From Rosellinia necatrix (Eukaryota; Ascomycota; Sordariomycetes; Xylariales; Xylariaceae), in contig JAGYVD010000005.1 in assembly GCA_021209875.1 (NCBI GenBank), positions 1,612,001-1,676,000 of the forward strand: 64,000 bases of DNA. Direction: 5' to 3'. Made by a program: the position numbers and the translations under genes. Position 1 is the first letter of the stretch; the number at the start of each line of letters is the position of its first letter. Below are positions 36,109 to 48,439 of the stretch, in pieces. A model generated the notes under the pieces. That model was not told where the DNA came from and did no database searches. It was given only the letters and a program-made list of their open reading frames with translations.

Positions 36109-39100
36109 TTCAAGCTTCCTGTCGTATAAGAATAGGGGGTATGTTGTATTTGCTGACTTACAAGCTCCTTCTTTATAATAGAGAGAAGTAGGCTCTCGGG
36201 TGGTAGTCTACCGAGGGTATGTATGCCCCGAAATCTTTTTGCGAATAGAGTGTCTTCTCAATCCAACCAAGATCCAGGAGGAGGCGTTTTCTCTTTTCTA
36301 GGCTTCAGCATCATGGTTTGAGTTTGGCACAGCCCTTCAGCCATTTAATTATGCTATAATCTCCACTTTGGCCAGGTACTTGTATTGAGTCAACGATGGA
36401 TGCGGCACATGGCGAGATGACTGGGGTATGTAGGCTAAGGACCCAGGCAAGTGACAAGGCGAACTAGGGAGCTACCGGTGAAACAGGCTGTTCCGAATTG
36501 ATCTAGTAATTTGTGGTATTAATGCAGCTGGATGTAAATTGAGCTGATGAGTTAACGATCGCACCATTGAGGCCATTTGGACTGAGCTCGTTACTGATAG
36601 ACACGCGTTTCTTCTGGGGGTCCTAGTCGAACCTCTAGTTCACAACGCTACACCGGCCAAATACAAGTAGGAAAGTGTGAATAATAGCACTGAGAGAGGC
36701 ATACAGACCACAGATAGGCATGTAAGCACTATCTAGGAAAATTAATGTTCTCTCCTCTTCGTTCTACAAGATATCCGTCAATGGCCGTTTTCACCTCTGC
36801 CAGCCGAAACTGGTACGTACTCCTTACCTTAAGGGTATGATTTTATCGACGGGTGTGGTAACGGAGAAGGATTTAAGAGTATTGGATCTTACTCTTGTAG
36901 CCAGCTTATCGACTATCCTCACAGTCTTTGGTTAGCTGTACGAGCAAATGAAAACCGTCGGCCGAGTTGAAGAGCGGTCCCGGATCTGCGGGAGGCCGGG
37001 GTTCACGGAAATGAATGCACTTTGATCACGGCGAATCAGAAGCTGGCAGCAGACTTGATTCGGAATATAATGCACTCACCTCTCTCGTTTGCCCCTCTTC
37101 TGCATATCGATCGTTCTTCTTGGCCGTCTGCCAGTTCACCACGTTCAAGCGCTATGTATGTATGCCCCTCGGCTTTCTTGCTGTAGGCCACTCGCTGCTA
37201 GCTCTCAACCCGCGCAAGCCCCATCCCATGCATCAGGCGTCGCCACGGCTCATTGACCGTAGAGAGCGATGATCTGAAAGCTCTTGGTGCCCTCGATCAA
37301 GGACGGCCGCTTTTTCCCGATGTGGGGGCGCATGGACTCGACAACGACATCCGGTTCGGCCAGGGAGTGTGGATTGTTCTCTAGGCTACCTAGTGATGAA
37401 GTTGTGCGTGTGTCGTCGGCATCTTATTCGATCGCTGCGCGAATGATTAGACAAGGCGACCGGATTTCATGGGAGTCGCGAGGGAACAGCGATGGCGAGG
37501 CCACGGTGTTGAGCTGTCAAGTACTTGCATTTTCATGTTGCATTACCTCCAGTTATCTGCTCCCGTTTATATAATACGCTCTTGTTACCTTACCTAGGTG
37601 ACACTTAGTAGGTATATCATATACCCTCCTGCCGAACGTCCCAGCCGCCAATCTCGTGCATGTCAATTGTACGTAGGGCGACGTTACACTGCTTGCATGG
37701 TTAGGCAAATCATACCTGGGATAGAGAGCCGCCTGAACTAGGGAGTGGGTGGGGGAAGAGCTAAACGGGGTGCATACACACTAACTTAGGGGGTGTTTTA
37801 TGAGGAGCCATGGCCAACTTCAGTGAATGGCGTCATGGAAGATACCCCCACTTATAGACGCCAGCAGCAGACCGCAAATTGCAATACCCACGACGGTTCG
37901 GGGCATAAAAAAAAAAAAACACGCAACAAAGGTGACGGATTCTGATCGTGTGATGCCAACTAGCTAGCGCCTAAGTCGGGCCGCTCGATCTGGAGTTCCG
38001 TAAGTAAGTGAGCAACCATGCCGTCATCCGCTCCTGTGGAAGTTTCGCGATAGCTACCCGTACCTATAAGTGTAAGAAGTAACCTACCTAACCTACCTAC
38101 TGTACTGTACCTTTGTGAGGCTAGCAGGCGACGGGACCGCCCCGATTCCCGGAAATGGTTGTCATTCGTCGCTAATCTGTTGTCATACTCTTAAGCGAGC
38201 CACGGGCAAGCCGGGACCTACACACACACATGTTTTCACATCTTATATGCTTACCTCTCTCGTGATAGAGAGCGCTTAGTTTGATACCCAAAACCTGGGA
38301 TGTGTGTTTGCTAGTAGAACCGCGGGTCTGGCTAGGCTGACAATGTAGAGAGCCGGGATCTCGCTGGTAATGTTTTGTGCCAACGGTGAATGGGTTGGTG
38401 AACAGGTTAGCCAACCCAGTCTGCCCAGAAAATACCTGATAAACCATCTAACTAAACTAGACCCGTGGACGTTGCTGAAGATTGATAAGATATTAGTTAG
38501 TCGGTCAGCCAGTCGGTCGGCATCTTCCGTCAGCCCTGATGAGCTTTGGGCCGAGTCCATGATAATAACGATAATGCTAATAACAATAGTGAGGATGATT
38601 GATGATTCCAGACCTCTAAAGTAAAGGAAGGGATGCTCTGAAATAAGCGGTCGATTTGAGTTATAAAATCCCCAAGTCATCAGCACTACGGCCGCCGCTA
38701 ACTTGGGAATGCCGGTATTATGTATTTCATATTCCCTCCCCTCAATAGCAAGGGGGACTGTTGACCCATCCCATCCCTAGGCAGAGAAGGGACCGAGGGG
38801 GAAATACTGGGCTGGAGCCCTGAGGGATGATGATGTGAAACGACCAAGTACATAGTTACCTCACTTAGTCAGCGCATCATAGCAGATCCATTGTCAACTT
38901 GTGCCTGAACCGATGAGCTGGTCCATCGATTGACGAGAGAGGAAGTGCGGGCGAAGGGTGGGCTAGCGCAGAAGAGGAAGAAACGGCGTAGGGGTAGCCT
39001 GGGCAGGGACCAAGACCAACGGGCGATTGCAATTAAGTTAGTACGCACATACAACCACCCACCACTATGCAACTACCAACTTAGCTAGCCTTAGGGTCGC

Positions 39101-39733
39101 TATTTATGCCGCTGGCAGTCCACCTGTCGAATTTAGTAAGCCCAAACGGTGAGACCATTCGATAATGGTGCTAGGACAGTGCTATAATTATCCATTTTTA
39201 GTAATCGCCCGCGAAATTGAAACACGCCCACGAACCCAGAACAAGCCCAAAAGAGCCCAAAGGAGACTATGAGGGTTCTCGCGCAATCGACGCACCACGC
39301 CACCCTCGATGCCGCCTGCCTTGCATTGAGAATAGTGTCAGCTTACAGCCACCCCGTTGGCCGGCCGTTGGCTGAGAGCGGGCGCGCGCGCCCAAAGGAA
39401 TGGAATGGGCGAATCCATCTGGCAAATCCATCGAGCCGAATCCATCCCATCTGGTGTGCCGCTAATATTATTATGTATTGAGAAACGACCCTGACAGGGT
39501 TGCTGGGACCCTTGGCCGGCTCGGCACCTGATTGGCCAATTGACACGAAGGCATGTGGTGAAGAGTCGGTATAAAGGACTAACGGTGACGGTCTATGGTC
39601 TCGATCCGCCGTTCCTGAGTCTCGTCGCCGTTATCAGATTCGTCGTTTTTTTTGGGCTAGTCTGGGATTTTGCAGACGTCGATACTACGAATAACCCCGC
39701 ATCATCAACTTCACAGGTCTATATATATATAAA
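36109..39733. other. 3.6 kb gene-free stretch
   Basis: Only short frames without family features occur. Landmarks: an A-run at 37907-37919, a CACACACACA patch at 38221-38230, ACCTACC/CCTAGGT words at 37585-37615 and 38085-38112, and a GC-rich patch with a CGCGCGCG run near 39384-39391. It holds the HET promoter on the left and the dioxygenase promoter on the right. Confidence 0.5.
39719..39731 (+). promoter_or_regulatory. TATA-like TATATATATATAAA element directly before the dioxygenase start
   Basis: A TATATATATATAAA run ends two bases before the ATG at 39734. If it works as a TATA box, transcription would start inside or after the assigned ATG; more probably it is part of a short AT-rich leader. 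It is worth noting for the choice of start codon. Confidence 0.4.
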
Positions 39734-40772
39734 ATGGCTGTAACCCTGACAGCTAGGCAGCCTACGGCTATCACGCCCTCGGCCGAGGAGATCAAGAACA
39801 AGCGCCTGAGCGAAGAGAACCTGAAGATCGCGGTGGAGGCCCTGGCCCAAGATGGTATCGTCGTGGTAGAGGACGCCATCCCGCACGAGGATCTGGACCA
39901 CCTCAACACCAAGATGGTTCAAGACTCCTACGCTCTGCAGGCGCGGGGCGAGAACAGCCCCTTCAACTACAATAAGGGAAACCTGCAGCAGGACGCTCCT
40001 CCGTGGGCCGAATACTTCCACCCCTCCATCTTCTGCAGTGCGTTGCTTCCTCCTCCCTCCCCCCTACTCTAAGCTCCCGTTTCTTGCTATTAAACGAACT
40101 AACCACCACCGCCCGCCGCGGAATCTAGACCCCATCGCGACCCAGATAACCTCGGCGGTCCTCGGCCCGCGGCCGAAGTGGACGTTCGCCTCTGGCAACG
40201 CGGCGATGCCGCCGCAGAACGGCACCGAGAACGAGCGGCAGCCGGTGCACAACGACGTCGAGTTCCCGCACCCGCCCAAGTGCTTCGCGCTGGTGACGAA
40301 CGTGCCGCTGATCGGCATGAACCCGGAGAACGGGTCGACGGAGAGCTGGCTCGGCACGCACAACCGGACCATCGCGCGCGAGGGCGGCCAGAAGGGCCAG
40401 CGCGCCACCGGCCACATCGAGCAGGACCGCCTCGACGCCCAGGTCGCCGTCGCCGGCCCCCCCTGCCAGCCCACCCTGCGCAAGGGCAGCTTCGCCATCC
40501 GCGACTTCACCATCTGGCACGCCGGCATGCCCAACCGGACGGAGGACGTCCGCATCATGCTCGCCCAGATCCACTTCGCCAGCTGGTTCCCCAACCCCAC
40601 ACGCCTCGAGCTCGCCGACGACATCAAGCCCGTCCTCGAGGAGCTCGAGGCCAAGGGCGAGCTCGGCCTCGAAGTCCCCGTCAACTGGGTCCCCAAGGCC
40701 GAGGTCCAGGCCAGCTACCTCGACCGCGCCCTCGGCAAGAAATACAAGGTCAACAAGACCGATGAAGAATAG
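39734..40772 (+). CDS. Phytanoyl-CoA dioxygenase (PhyH) family protein
   Basis: This is a predicted non-haem Fe(II)/2-oxoglutarate oxygenase; the substrate is unknown, and fungal members often act in secondary metabolism. Two exons: 39734-40037 and 40129-40772 (315 residues). The donor is GTGCGT, the branch CTAAC and the acceptor TCTAG, with phase kept. The iron facial triad is visible as H142-x-D144 (QPVHNDVEF) and H232 (FTIWHAGMPNRTEDVR), with R238 as the likely 2-oxoglutarate-binding arginine. The N-terminus has the usual ALAQDGIVVVEDAI strand. Exon 2 is extremely GC-rich with C/G-ending codons, giving several long antisense frames that I reject. The start is chosen at the first ATG; the next in-frame Met is far inside the conserved part. 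Confidence 0.9.
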
Positions 40773-41979
40773 ACAATAGACGCCCCCCTCCCCTTACCCA
40801 GGGTTTAATATTCGATAGACTTCTCCCATCTCCCGTCCCTATTCCGTATTGTGCATGCTCGAAAACCGGGAGGTATCTAGATATATATACTTACGCAAGG
40901 GGGGCCAGAGTTGTTGGTGGGAGCGGGTTGTCCTTATTTGAAAAAGCTGGGTTAGGGTCCAAGCTATTCGAAGTTATGACTAAATAACTAATTATTGGGG
41001 AATTAGTGGCGCATGCACTACGTAGATTCCCATCCGGATCGTATCGGAGCTACGGGAATGCTCCTAGAGAAAAAATCCTTACCGCGCCCCTTTTCCCGTT
41101 CCATTATCGAGTAATTCGAAGTCCAGGGAGTCACATTGAGGAGCTTCAACATAAGAGTGTCTGTTGTAGAATCGTCCCGTTATGCCTCTTTGGTGGTTTC
41201 AGCTCGTCGAGCTTTGGATACGTGGCTCTTTCAATCAACGTGCTCAACGCCGATATCATGTTGGTACTCGGGGGGAAGGTTTCTCTTTGAGATCCCCTGT
41301 TCTTGACAACGCGATAGAATGCTCTTTGGTAAATCTCGGTTCTCGGTATTTCTAGGCCTGTCGTCGTCGTCGAGTAAAAAATCACCGCGTCGGACTGCTT
41401 GGGGCAAAAGTTGAATGCAGACCCAGGTTCCGTCGAAGCTAAACCCTCCATGATAATCAAGGCATCCTCACGGCGACGACGTGTGCTGGTCAACGATATG
41501 TGTGACTTCCGCCTTGAATATAGGGCTACCGATCATTGTTCTCGACATTCTGCTTGTTGGAAAGTCGTGACTAATGATTAAATAGATCAAAGACAGCTAT
41601 CTCTGGCATCGAGTACAGGAAAGAATATAATAACTGCCCGTTGTTTGTAGGGTTTTGCGCCCACCATCAGTCCGCTGTCACCGATGCTATGAACTGTCAT
41701 ATGATTGTAAAGTCCGGAATCGCCGAACCATTATTAAGAGTAGAAGAGATGCACACGAAGAGGAAAGTATGAACTAAATCAATATATACAAGAAAGCATC
41801 CTTCCACCATGTCTCACGTTGGTAGGGATTAATAGCAGAAGAACGAGGTAATGAGGCCGTAAGCATAAGCTGCACCACTTGGCGCCTTGTTCCGGGCTTT
41901 ATCCGCCATTCAGGGGATATGATTTAGATGCCCGAACCCCTCAGATGCGTGTTCACATAATGTACGACAATGTCATGTC
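40773..41979. other. Convergent spacer between the dioxygenase and LCB3-like genes
   Basis: This holds the 3' flanks of both neighbours. Small frames at 41006-41290 and 41146-41493 overlap on opposite strands and show no features. Confidence 0.5.
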
Positions 41980-43910
41980 TCATCTCAGCTGTAGGCGGCC
42001 CGCACCAAGCCCGGGAATAAGCTCAAACAGTATAGGCACGCCTTCGACTGCAAACCATGCGATGCCTGCGATAAAGTTAGGAAGCGCGCCGGATCATGAC
42101 AAATTGGGAACTGACCGGCATAAACAACGAGTTTGGTTATGACCTCAACATCGTACCTTACACGAGGCCGGACTAGTTTGGAAAAGACTTCTTTCTCTCC
42201 CAACTCATCCTGCTGCCCGATATACATTTCAGGTTCCCCATTGGTCTCTTTACTTTTGTCTGCTGAAACGACGACAGTGCCTTCTCCCATCTGCTTCTCG
42301 AAGTCGCTGGGTTTTTGCTGCCCACTATTGACCGCAGAGCTACGCCCCGCCTGTTCTTTTGCGAGCTCTTGTACATTGGCCTTGGAGCGCAAGCTGGCAT
42401 TGCTCTCTTTCCTTCTCCTTTCTCGGTAGGCCAGAGTTTCGTAGGCATCTGCGGCACTCTGGGGGCCAATGGACACGGACCTGCCACGCCTTGGATGGCG
42501 GACTGCCGTTATCAGGCCCGGTAAGTCGCTGACGCTCGGCATTACATTATCGACTTTGAGACGTAGCGGGATATTCTTATACTCTGAGGCGGGCATAAAG
42601 AATCTTCTCGGCAAACTAAGGCCCCACGTTTCTATCAGCCGAAAGACGTGGGGGAGCGTCTTGAGTAGCGTAGGTTTGGCCACTTCGCGCCAGACGAAGA
42701 CAACCAAAACACCAAATAGGACACGCAGAATTACTACTACCCATCCAAGGGCGTCCAGGTCAAATGGGATCTCGGCTAATGGCGACTGGGCGAAATGCCA
42801 GGTCCCCACCTCCAGGCCAATCATGACCCCGGCAAAGCAGACACTGTCATCAAAACACGGGCAATCATCCGCGGGTTCGGGATGCACTCTAACAAGGACA
42901 ATAATGACCAGCACAGCGGCAAACACAGCGGCCCAACCGTTCAGCTGCAGGTAAAGCTCCAGCGGTGGTCCGTAGTAGAACTCTACTAGTGTTATCACCA
43001 CACCCATTATTGAGCCAATAACAACGTCCACAAAACCATGCATGCCACAGTAAAGGCGGCCGAGCACGATGCTGACGGCGTAAAAATAAGATAGTGCCTC
43101 AAGCGCCGATGTTGTGTTGGGTTGAAATTGGTTGTCTGGGGATCGGAGACAGAGGATGGCATAGACCGCGACTGAGACGGCGTTGGCCGAGTGCGTTGAA
43201 GGGAAACCGTACTCTAGTGCAGCAGATCCGGACATCGTAATGCGGTGCAGAGGCGGCGATAGTGGGCGTGGCAAGGAGAAGAAATCCTTAATGAAGCCAG
43301 TGAAGAAGACCCCAGAGGCCAATATATGGACCAGCCTACGATGACGTTAGCGGCGTGAAACCACACACGATACAGCGGCGGCAGACGAACCCCTTTCCAA
43401 ACGATGCAAACCCGCACCAGAACATGATTGGAAGTCCAATCATGAAAAAGGTATGAGTGCCGAGGTTGGCTGTTATGGCAAAGTAGCTGTCGAGCGCCGG
43501 GGATCGCAACTTAGCCTGGAGCCAGGCGAGGTAGGGTGTCTCCCAGCGGATCAGAGGCAGAGCCCGCTGTCGTAGATCGTATCGCCATTTTGGAAGGGAA
43601 CGCTTATCTACCAGAGACCACGGTTAGCATCTTGCGCAACCGCCTTGTCGCGTTGTATGGATGTCTCCGAGTCGAGAGGCGCAGCATGCTCTCTTTCTTC
43701 CGCCCCCATCCGTCGCGGAATGCCAGGCAGACACATACAGTGATCCAAACTCCTCAAGCCGGCGTCGATTACAACTTCTTCTTCTTGGCCTGCCCTCTTA
43801 GCAGTAGCCGCATCGTGGGCGGTAGTCGTTATTTTCGTATCAGATATCGCTCCGTTGAGCTCGGCATCGAAGCAGGAGCCATTGGGGAAAGGTGGGAACT
43901 CGGTAGTCAT
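41980..43910 (-). CDS. LCB3: Dihydrosphingosine/sphingosine-1-phosphate phosphatase (PAP2 family)
   Basis: This is an ER membrane phosphatase that dephosphorylates long-chain base phosphates, feeding sphingolipid salvage. Four exons: 43910-43739, 43607-43391, 43335-42116, 42065-41980 (564 residues). Donors are GTATGT, GTTCGT and GTCAGT; branches GCTAACCG and CTAAC are visible; phases all match. Exon 1-2 joining yields DAGLRSLDHYKRSLPKWRYD, then LPLIRWETPYLAWLQ. The phosphatase motifs are K146 to R153-P154 (KDFFSLPRP), the PSTHS block at about 175-179 (H178), and R223, H229, D233 (GRLYCGMHGFVD). Several membrane segments lie on both sides. A charged cytosolic loop (about 360-530) precedes a last membrane helix encoded by the final exon. 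Without the last intron the C-terminus would be a spurious frame. The yeast paralogues LCB3/YSR3 cannot be told apart here. Confidence 0.93.
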
Positions 43911-45005
43911 GGCCTTGTTAAATCTATGTATAGCATCAAGGTAAAGCAAAAGAAGCAAAGGAAGACGGTGGTTGACGCTTCTTCGCCAGCTGGCGCATCG
44001 AATCGCGGGATGCAAAGGGACGTCGCTGGGCGTGACGGCTCTGAGGGGGATGCGATAACCCAGAAGCCTCAGAACCCCAATGCCGCCCGGCGCGCTCAGT
44101 AGGACGTCTTATAGGATTTAGCGTCGTTCAATTGTCTACAGTAAACGAATATCGGGCGGGGAAGGGAGAGGGAGAGGGCAAAGTTGAGTCGAAGGTCGAG
44201 GGTCGAGGGTCGAGGGTTGAGGATCATCGATATGGGGGTGCTAGGTTCTAAGTTGGTAAATAGGAGGTGTGGTGGTTGAAAATATGACTAGTGTTTGGAT
44301 TGAACTCAATTGGGTATCGACAGTCCAGTAAATTGTGTGAGGTGCCTCGAAGATGAAATGCGACGAATAGGTTGTTCGAAGTCGCACCTGGCAACTATTT
44401 TACCACCGTAGTAGCTATAACTGGAGATATCCATCCCTCAACCCTTAACCTCATAGGCGAACCTTGATAACTGAACCCCACCTATCGCATGGGATAGGCA
44501 CCCAAGAGGGCAGATTTAGGGTTCCTAGGCTGCCCCAGATTTACCATAGCCCACTAAGTGGTAGGGGTGACAGGTTAACAATAGAGGTGCTACCTAATTA
44601 TCCGCCATGGAGCATGGTGCCTACCTATTTACCTACCTAGGTACCAGGCATTGTGTCCGTGCCCCGTAGCGAGAGTGAGTAAAGCACTACGCGCATCCAG
44701 CACCTTAGGTATGTATATGTAGAAGTGCGCCCCCTGACGCAATTTATACAAATATTACCTGTCATTTCGTCTAATGTTTTTGTGTTCTACGAATAGTTAC
44801 AACAAGTACGTAAAACTTGAGATCATTTCAAGTCCAATGTTCCCTTCTTAGATCAGACACCAATTAGTCAGTCCTTTTGCCCTTACTCAATAGGTAGGTA
44901 GGTTATCTAGTAGGTAGGTACCTAATTATAAGCAATAGATCCCAAACCCACCTAAGTACTTACAACCCCGTTGACGAGCAGAATTCTCTAATCACCGCCG
45001 AAACG
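43911..45005. promoter_or_regulatory. Divergent upstream region of the LCB3-like and OAR1-like genes
   Basis: About 1.1 kb between two divergent starts. It contains a GTCGAGG tandem patch (44194-44222) and a dense set of CCTAGGTA/GTAGGTA words at 44600-44650 and 44885-44930. No coding frame is supported; the frame at 43536-44102 is antisense to LCB3 exons. Confidence 0.55.
44194..44222. repeat. GGTCGAG short tandem repeat
   Basis: About four consecutive GGTCGAG-like heptamers are directly readable in the LCB3-like gene's upstream flank. Confidence 0.8.
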
Positions 45006-46038
45006 ATGCTTTCGCTCCGTGGTAAACGCTGCCTCATAACCGGCGGTAGTCGGGGCATCGGGCTGGGCATTGCAAAACTGTTCGCCTGCGAGGGTGCCAG
45101 ATGCACACTGATCGGGCGGCACGAGGAGAGTCTCACGACGGCCATGAAGTCTCTGAAGCAGACGGACCAATCACTACCCCACGACTTCCGCGCCTTTGAC
45201 GTGTCCGCTCCAAACGGTTGGCAGCTCCTCATGTCTGATCTTAAAAACGTAAGCGATGGATGGAGGGCTTGCCATGGCGAGATAGAATATCGGGTTGCGA
45301 GCCAAAAGCTAAATTCCCCGGTTTTTTTAGGAGCGTGTCGACGTCTTGGTTAATGCTGCTGGGGTTTCTCACAACACTTTGCTCTTCAAAATGTCGTATC
45401 CTGAGATAGACCGCATACTGGATATCAACCTCAAAGGAACCATCCTCGGCTGTCAAGGAGTAGCTACAAAAATGATGAAACAGCGGAGTGGTAAGTGAAC
45501 GTCGTATGAGACCGGAAGATGGTTTACCTGAATCATCTGAAAGGTTGTATCATAAACATATCGAGCCTTTTAGCAACACATGGGGGGCGAGGTGCTTCTG
45601 TCTATGCTGCCACAAAAGCAGGCGTAATCGGTATGATGCACCGCCAGTTCTATTATTTTGGAGGTAGCCTATCTAACTCGAGCATAGGATTAACCCGATC
45701 ACTTGCCTTGGAAGTGGGAAGGTTTAATATTCGAGCAAATGTCATCCAGCCTGGTTACATCCAAACCGATATGACCCAAGGTGCGGTGTCCTGACGCCCC
45801 TTCAATCTCCCTCTCCCACATACCACACCGCCAAGATGTATCCTTTTCATACAGTGTAGAAGTACTAATATACAGGGCTCCTCAAGCTATGGATGAGAAC
45901 GGAAATCTTGCGCTTCTCATCCCTTTAGGCCGTCTAGGAACCGTAGAAGAAGTGGCGGATGCTGCGCTCTTTCTTGCAAACAATTCGTATGCACATAATT
46001 GTGTGCTTAATATCGATGGGGGCCTGAGCGCTACATAA
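45006..46038 (+). CDS. OAR1: Short-chain dehydrogenase, 3-oxoacyl-[ACP] reductase (FabG/OAR1-like)
   Basis: In yeast Oar1 is the mitochondrial FAS II ketoacyl reductase supplying lipoate precursors. Exons: 45006-45248, 45331-45490, 45544-45630, 45688-45780, then a last exon to 46038. The Rossmann motif GGSRGIG (residues 13-19), the NAAG motif ([11 protein letters not shown]), the serine strand INISSLLA, the YxxxK pair (VYAATK) and the C-terminal NIDGGLSA are all present. The last junction is ambiguous: the obvious TACTAATATACAG acceptor (exon from 45876) breaks phase, whereas a GTGTAG acceptor (exon from 45860) keeps it and gives 253 residues, adding a few residues before [10 protein letters not shown]. 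No clear mitochondrial presequence is visible. The gene converges on UBA2, whose end lies 70 bases away. Confidence 0.82.
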
Positions 46039-46108
46039 TTGAGAGCTGCTCTAGCTAGTCTCCATGGGGAACTATGGATACCCCTCCAGGGTCTATCCGC
46101 ATGACTGG

Positions 46109-48439
46109 TCAGTCATCTTCAATGGTGATGGCGCCGGTACCTGTATCGTCATCATCTATTGTCACTATGTCATCAACTGCGACCATCTTGGCCCTCTTCT
46201 TTGCCGACACTATGTCGTTGTCATCAACTCGGGGTCGCTTGAGATCTCTGGAGGGAGGCGGTGAATCAGGTTCCCGTCGGCGGACAGAAAGACGAGCTCC
46301 ATTCGTCTCCATAGTAGACTCCTTCTTGGGTCTACGTGGAATCTCCGGTGCCTTATCCGGCTCGAGACCCTTGATGGGTTTCCCGGTGCTCTCAATAGGT
46401 CTAAAACGGAGGAAGGTCAATTAGGGTTACGAGTTGGTCAAGGGGCGGTCACCATACAATGATTGTATATTTAGGACCACGTTGATGAAAGGTTCATCAT
46501 CCTCCTCGTCCACTATAGTCAAGAAGCTATTCTGGTCGATACCTATGTAACATTAATAAGAATACCTTCATATTGTATACAAGGGTACTTACCAAGTTCA
46601 CTGAGCAATTTGCCCAGGTTATCGATTTCATCGGGATCATAGAGCAGGCCAGCCTCGCTACTTACAGCGAAGTCGCGCTCACCAAACCCCAATTGAAGCT
46701 TGATAAAATCTTCCACTAAATCTCCCAGTGTCGCTCGTGAGAGATCCACACATACACTTGTTTGATAAGTGCTGCAAATCGGACATTCTGGATTGGGCGC
46801 ACGAGGTCGGTCTGGGGCCAGCAACCTCTGGCCTCCGAAGGGCGTTAAAAAGACCTGTACAGTTAGTATTATCATTCTAGCCAGGCGGGGACTGATAATG
46901 CTTACCTCGCCTGTCTTGTCAAATTCCCCTTTCAACACTTTAAAAGACTCTAGAACACATAAGCCCGCTACAATGGCGTTGGTGGTCGCAATCGCAGGAA
47001 TGATGTTGCCGGCCATTTGCTTAATATCGAAGCGAGACTTCCGCTCGATACCAAACACATATGAGCGGATATTCGCACTCGCGGCAACAAAATCCAACGT
47101 GTCGTCGTCATCCTTGTCGAAGCTTATCATAGCCTGTGTGGAATTGTCGCCGTGCTGGCTCTTCAAGTCCTTGATGCGTTGGCTCAAACGAGCTAAGCTA
47201 TCGTTGAACACAATCAAATTCTCCTCAAGCGTCCACACCTTCTGCCCATCCTGGATGACAGATTCCTTTGGGCCACTAACGTTGGCCGCCGTCTGACGTA
47301 GAACCGACTCGTATTGCAGAGGCTCTGGTGGAGTTCTAGACTTCCACATGTCTTCCATAGATCGTAATCGTGCTATGTCTTCGTTGAAAACCTTGTCAAA
47401 TAGCATCTGGGGAAATTGCTCTGTGCCAACTGATTCCCTAATCGTCCTCAATGCCTCAGATTCCTTTTTGAGTTCTGCTATCTCCTTGGCGTTATCACCG
47501 TTCTCCGATGTGTCAAGCACAGCTTGGTCCTCGCTGGCACCAAATATCTCGTTGAGAAGATAACTTTTCCCCCAAACGATGCAGTGTATCGGTTGGCTAG
47601 GCGTACTTCGGATGGTACAAACAGGGAAAGATTTCGGAACCTCCTTGGCAGTGCAGTCGTAGCATGCGGTAACACCTTTCTTAATAACTTGCACCTGCCC
47701 ATTAAATCCAGTAGTTCCGCTCTCAATGAGGGGGACGTCTGCTGCCAAACACATCCTATTCACGTGCCGCCTTGCCTCAAGATTATCCAGCGCATTGAAT
47801 ACAAGGCGGAACGCCTTGAACCATTCCAGATTGAATTGCGCATCCTTGATGTTTGCATGGTAGGCGACGATCTTAACGTTGGGATTGAACCTCTGAGCCG
47901 CCTCTTTAGCTATCTAGTCGAATGGTCAGTATGATACTATGATAGGCGCAAACTCGTTCTGATTTACCACCGTACCTCGGCTTTCGATTTTTTGATATGC
48001 TCGTGTCGGAATAGAAATTGGCGGTTCAGATTGCTTAGGTCAATTGTATCGAGGTCAACGATGTGAATTTCGCCAAAACCCGTGAGGACAAGGTTCTTCA
48101 AGAGTTCGCAGCCAATACCACCAGCGCCAACCATAAGGACTTGTGCCTGAAGAGTCTTGGTTAGTTTATGTAGGAGCCGGATAGGCTCGAGGAAGCGGGG
48201 AAAGGGCATTCGAAACATCATCGAGGCGTGCGCATAGTGGGAGAGGATGGATTCGGCAGAAGTCGTAATCGAAACGGCGCGCAGCAGGAGGACACGGCAG
48301 TGATCGGGAATGAGCGCGGTGGGAATGCGATGAAGGAGAGCCGTGCTGCAAAGAAATGCGAGAAACGCACCTGCTTAACGCTCGCATGGAGCGTAGGGCC
48401 GTAAGACTGGCGATTGAAGCCGTCACGATCCAGCGCCAT
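46109..48439 (-). CDS. UBA2: SUMO-activating enzyme E1 catalytic subunit
   Basis: Uba2, with Aos1, adenylates SUMO and forms a thioester before handing it to Ubc9, mainly in the nucleus. Six exons: 48439-48371, 48146-47976, 47913-46906, 46854-46593, 46542-46458, 46400-46109 (628 residues); phases match. The start is [18 protein letters not shown]. The ATP site has [14 protein letters not shown] and [16 protein letters not shown]. Zinc ligands include CYDC, and the catalytic cysteine is C179 by my count in [17 protein letters not shown] second zinc pair (CPIC) precedes the ubiquitin-fold domain. The C-tail is basic ([14 protein letters not shown]: nuclear signal) and ends in an acidic, SUMO-interaction-like AITIEDD. 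Intron 46905-46855 is 51 bases, stop-free and in frame. Confidence 0.96.

Noticed and set aside
40064..40696. Antisense and alternative frames over the dioxygenase exon 2
   Set aside because: The sense frame has the iron-binding H-x-D...H set and matching introns; the others are GC shadows.
43536..44102. 188-codon plus-strand frame
   Set aside because: Antisense to exons 1-2 of the LCB3-like gene.
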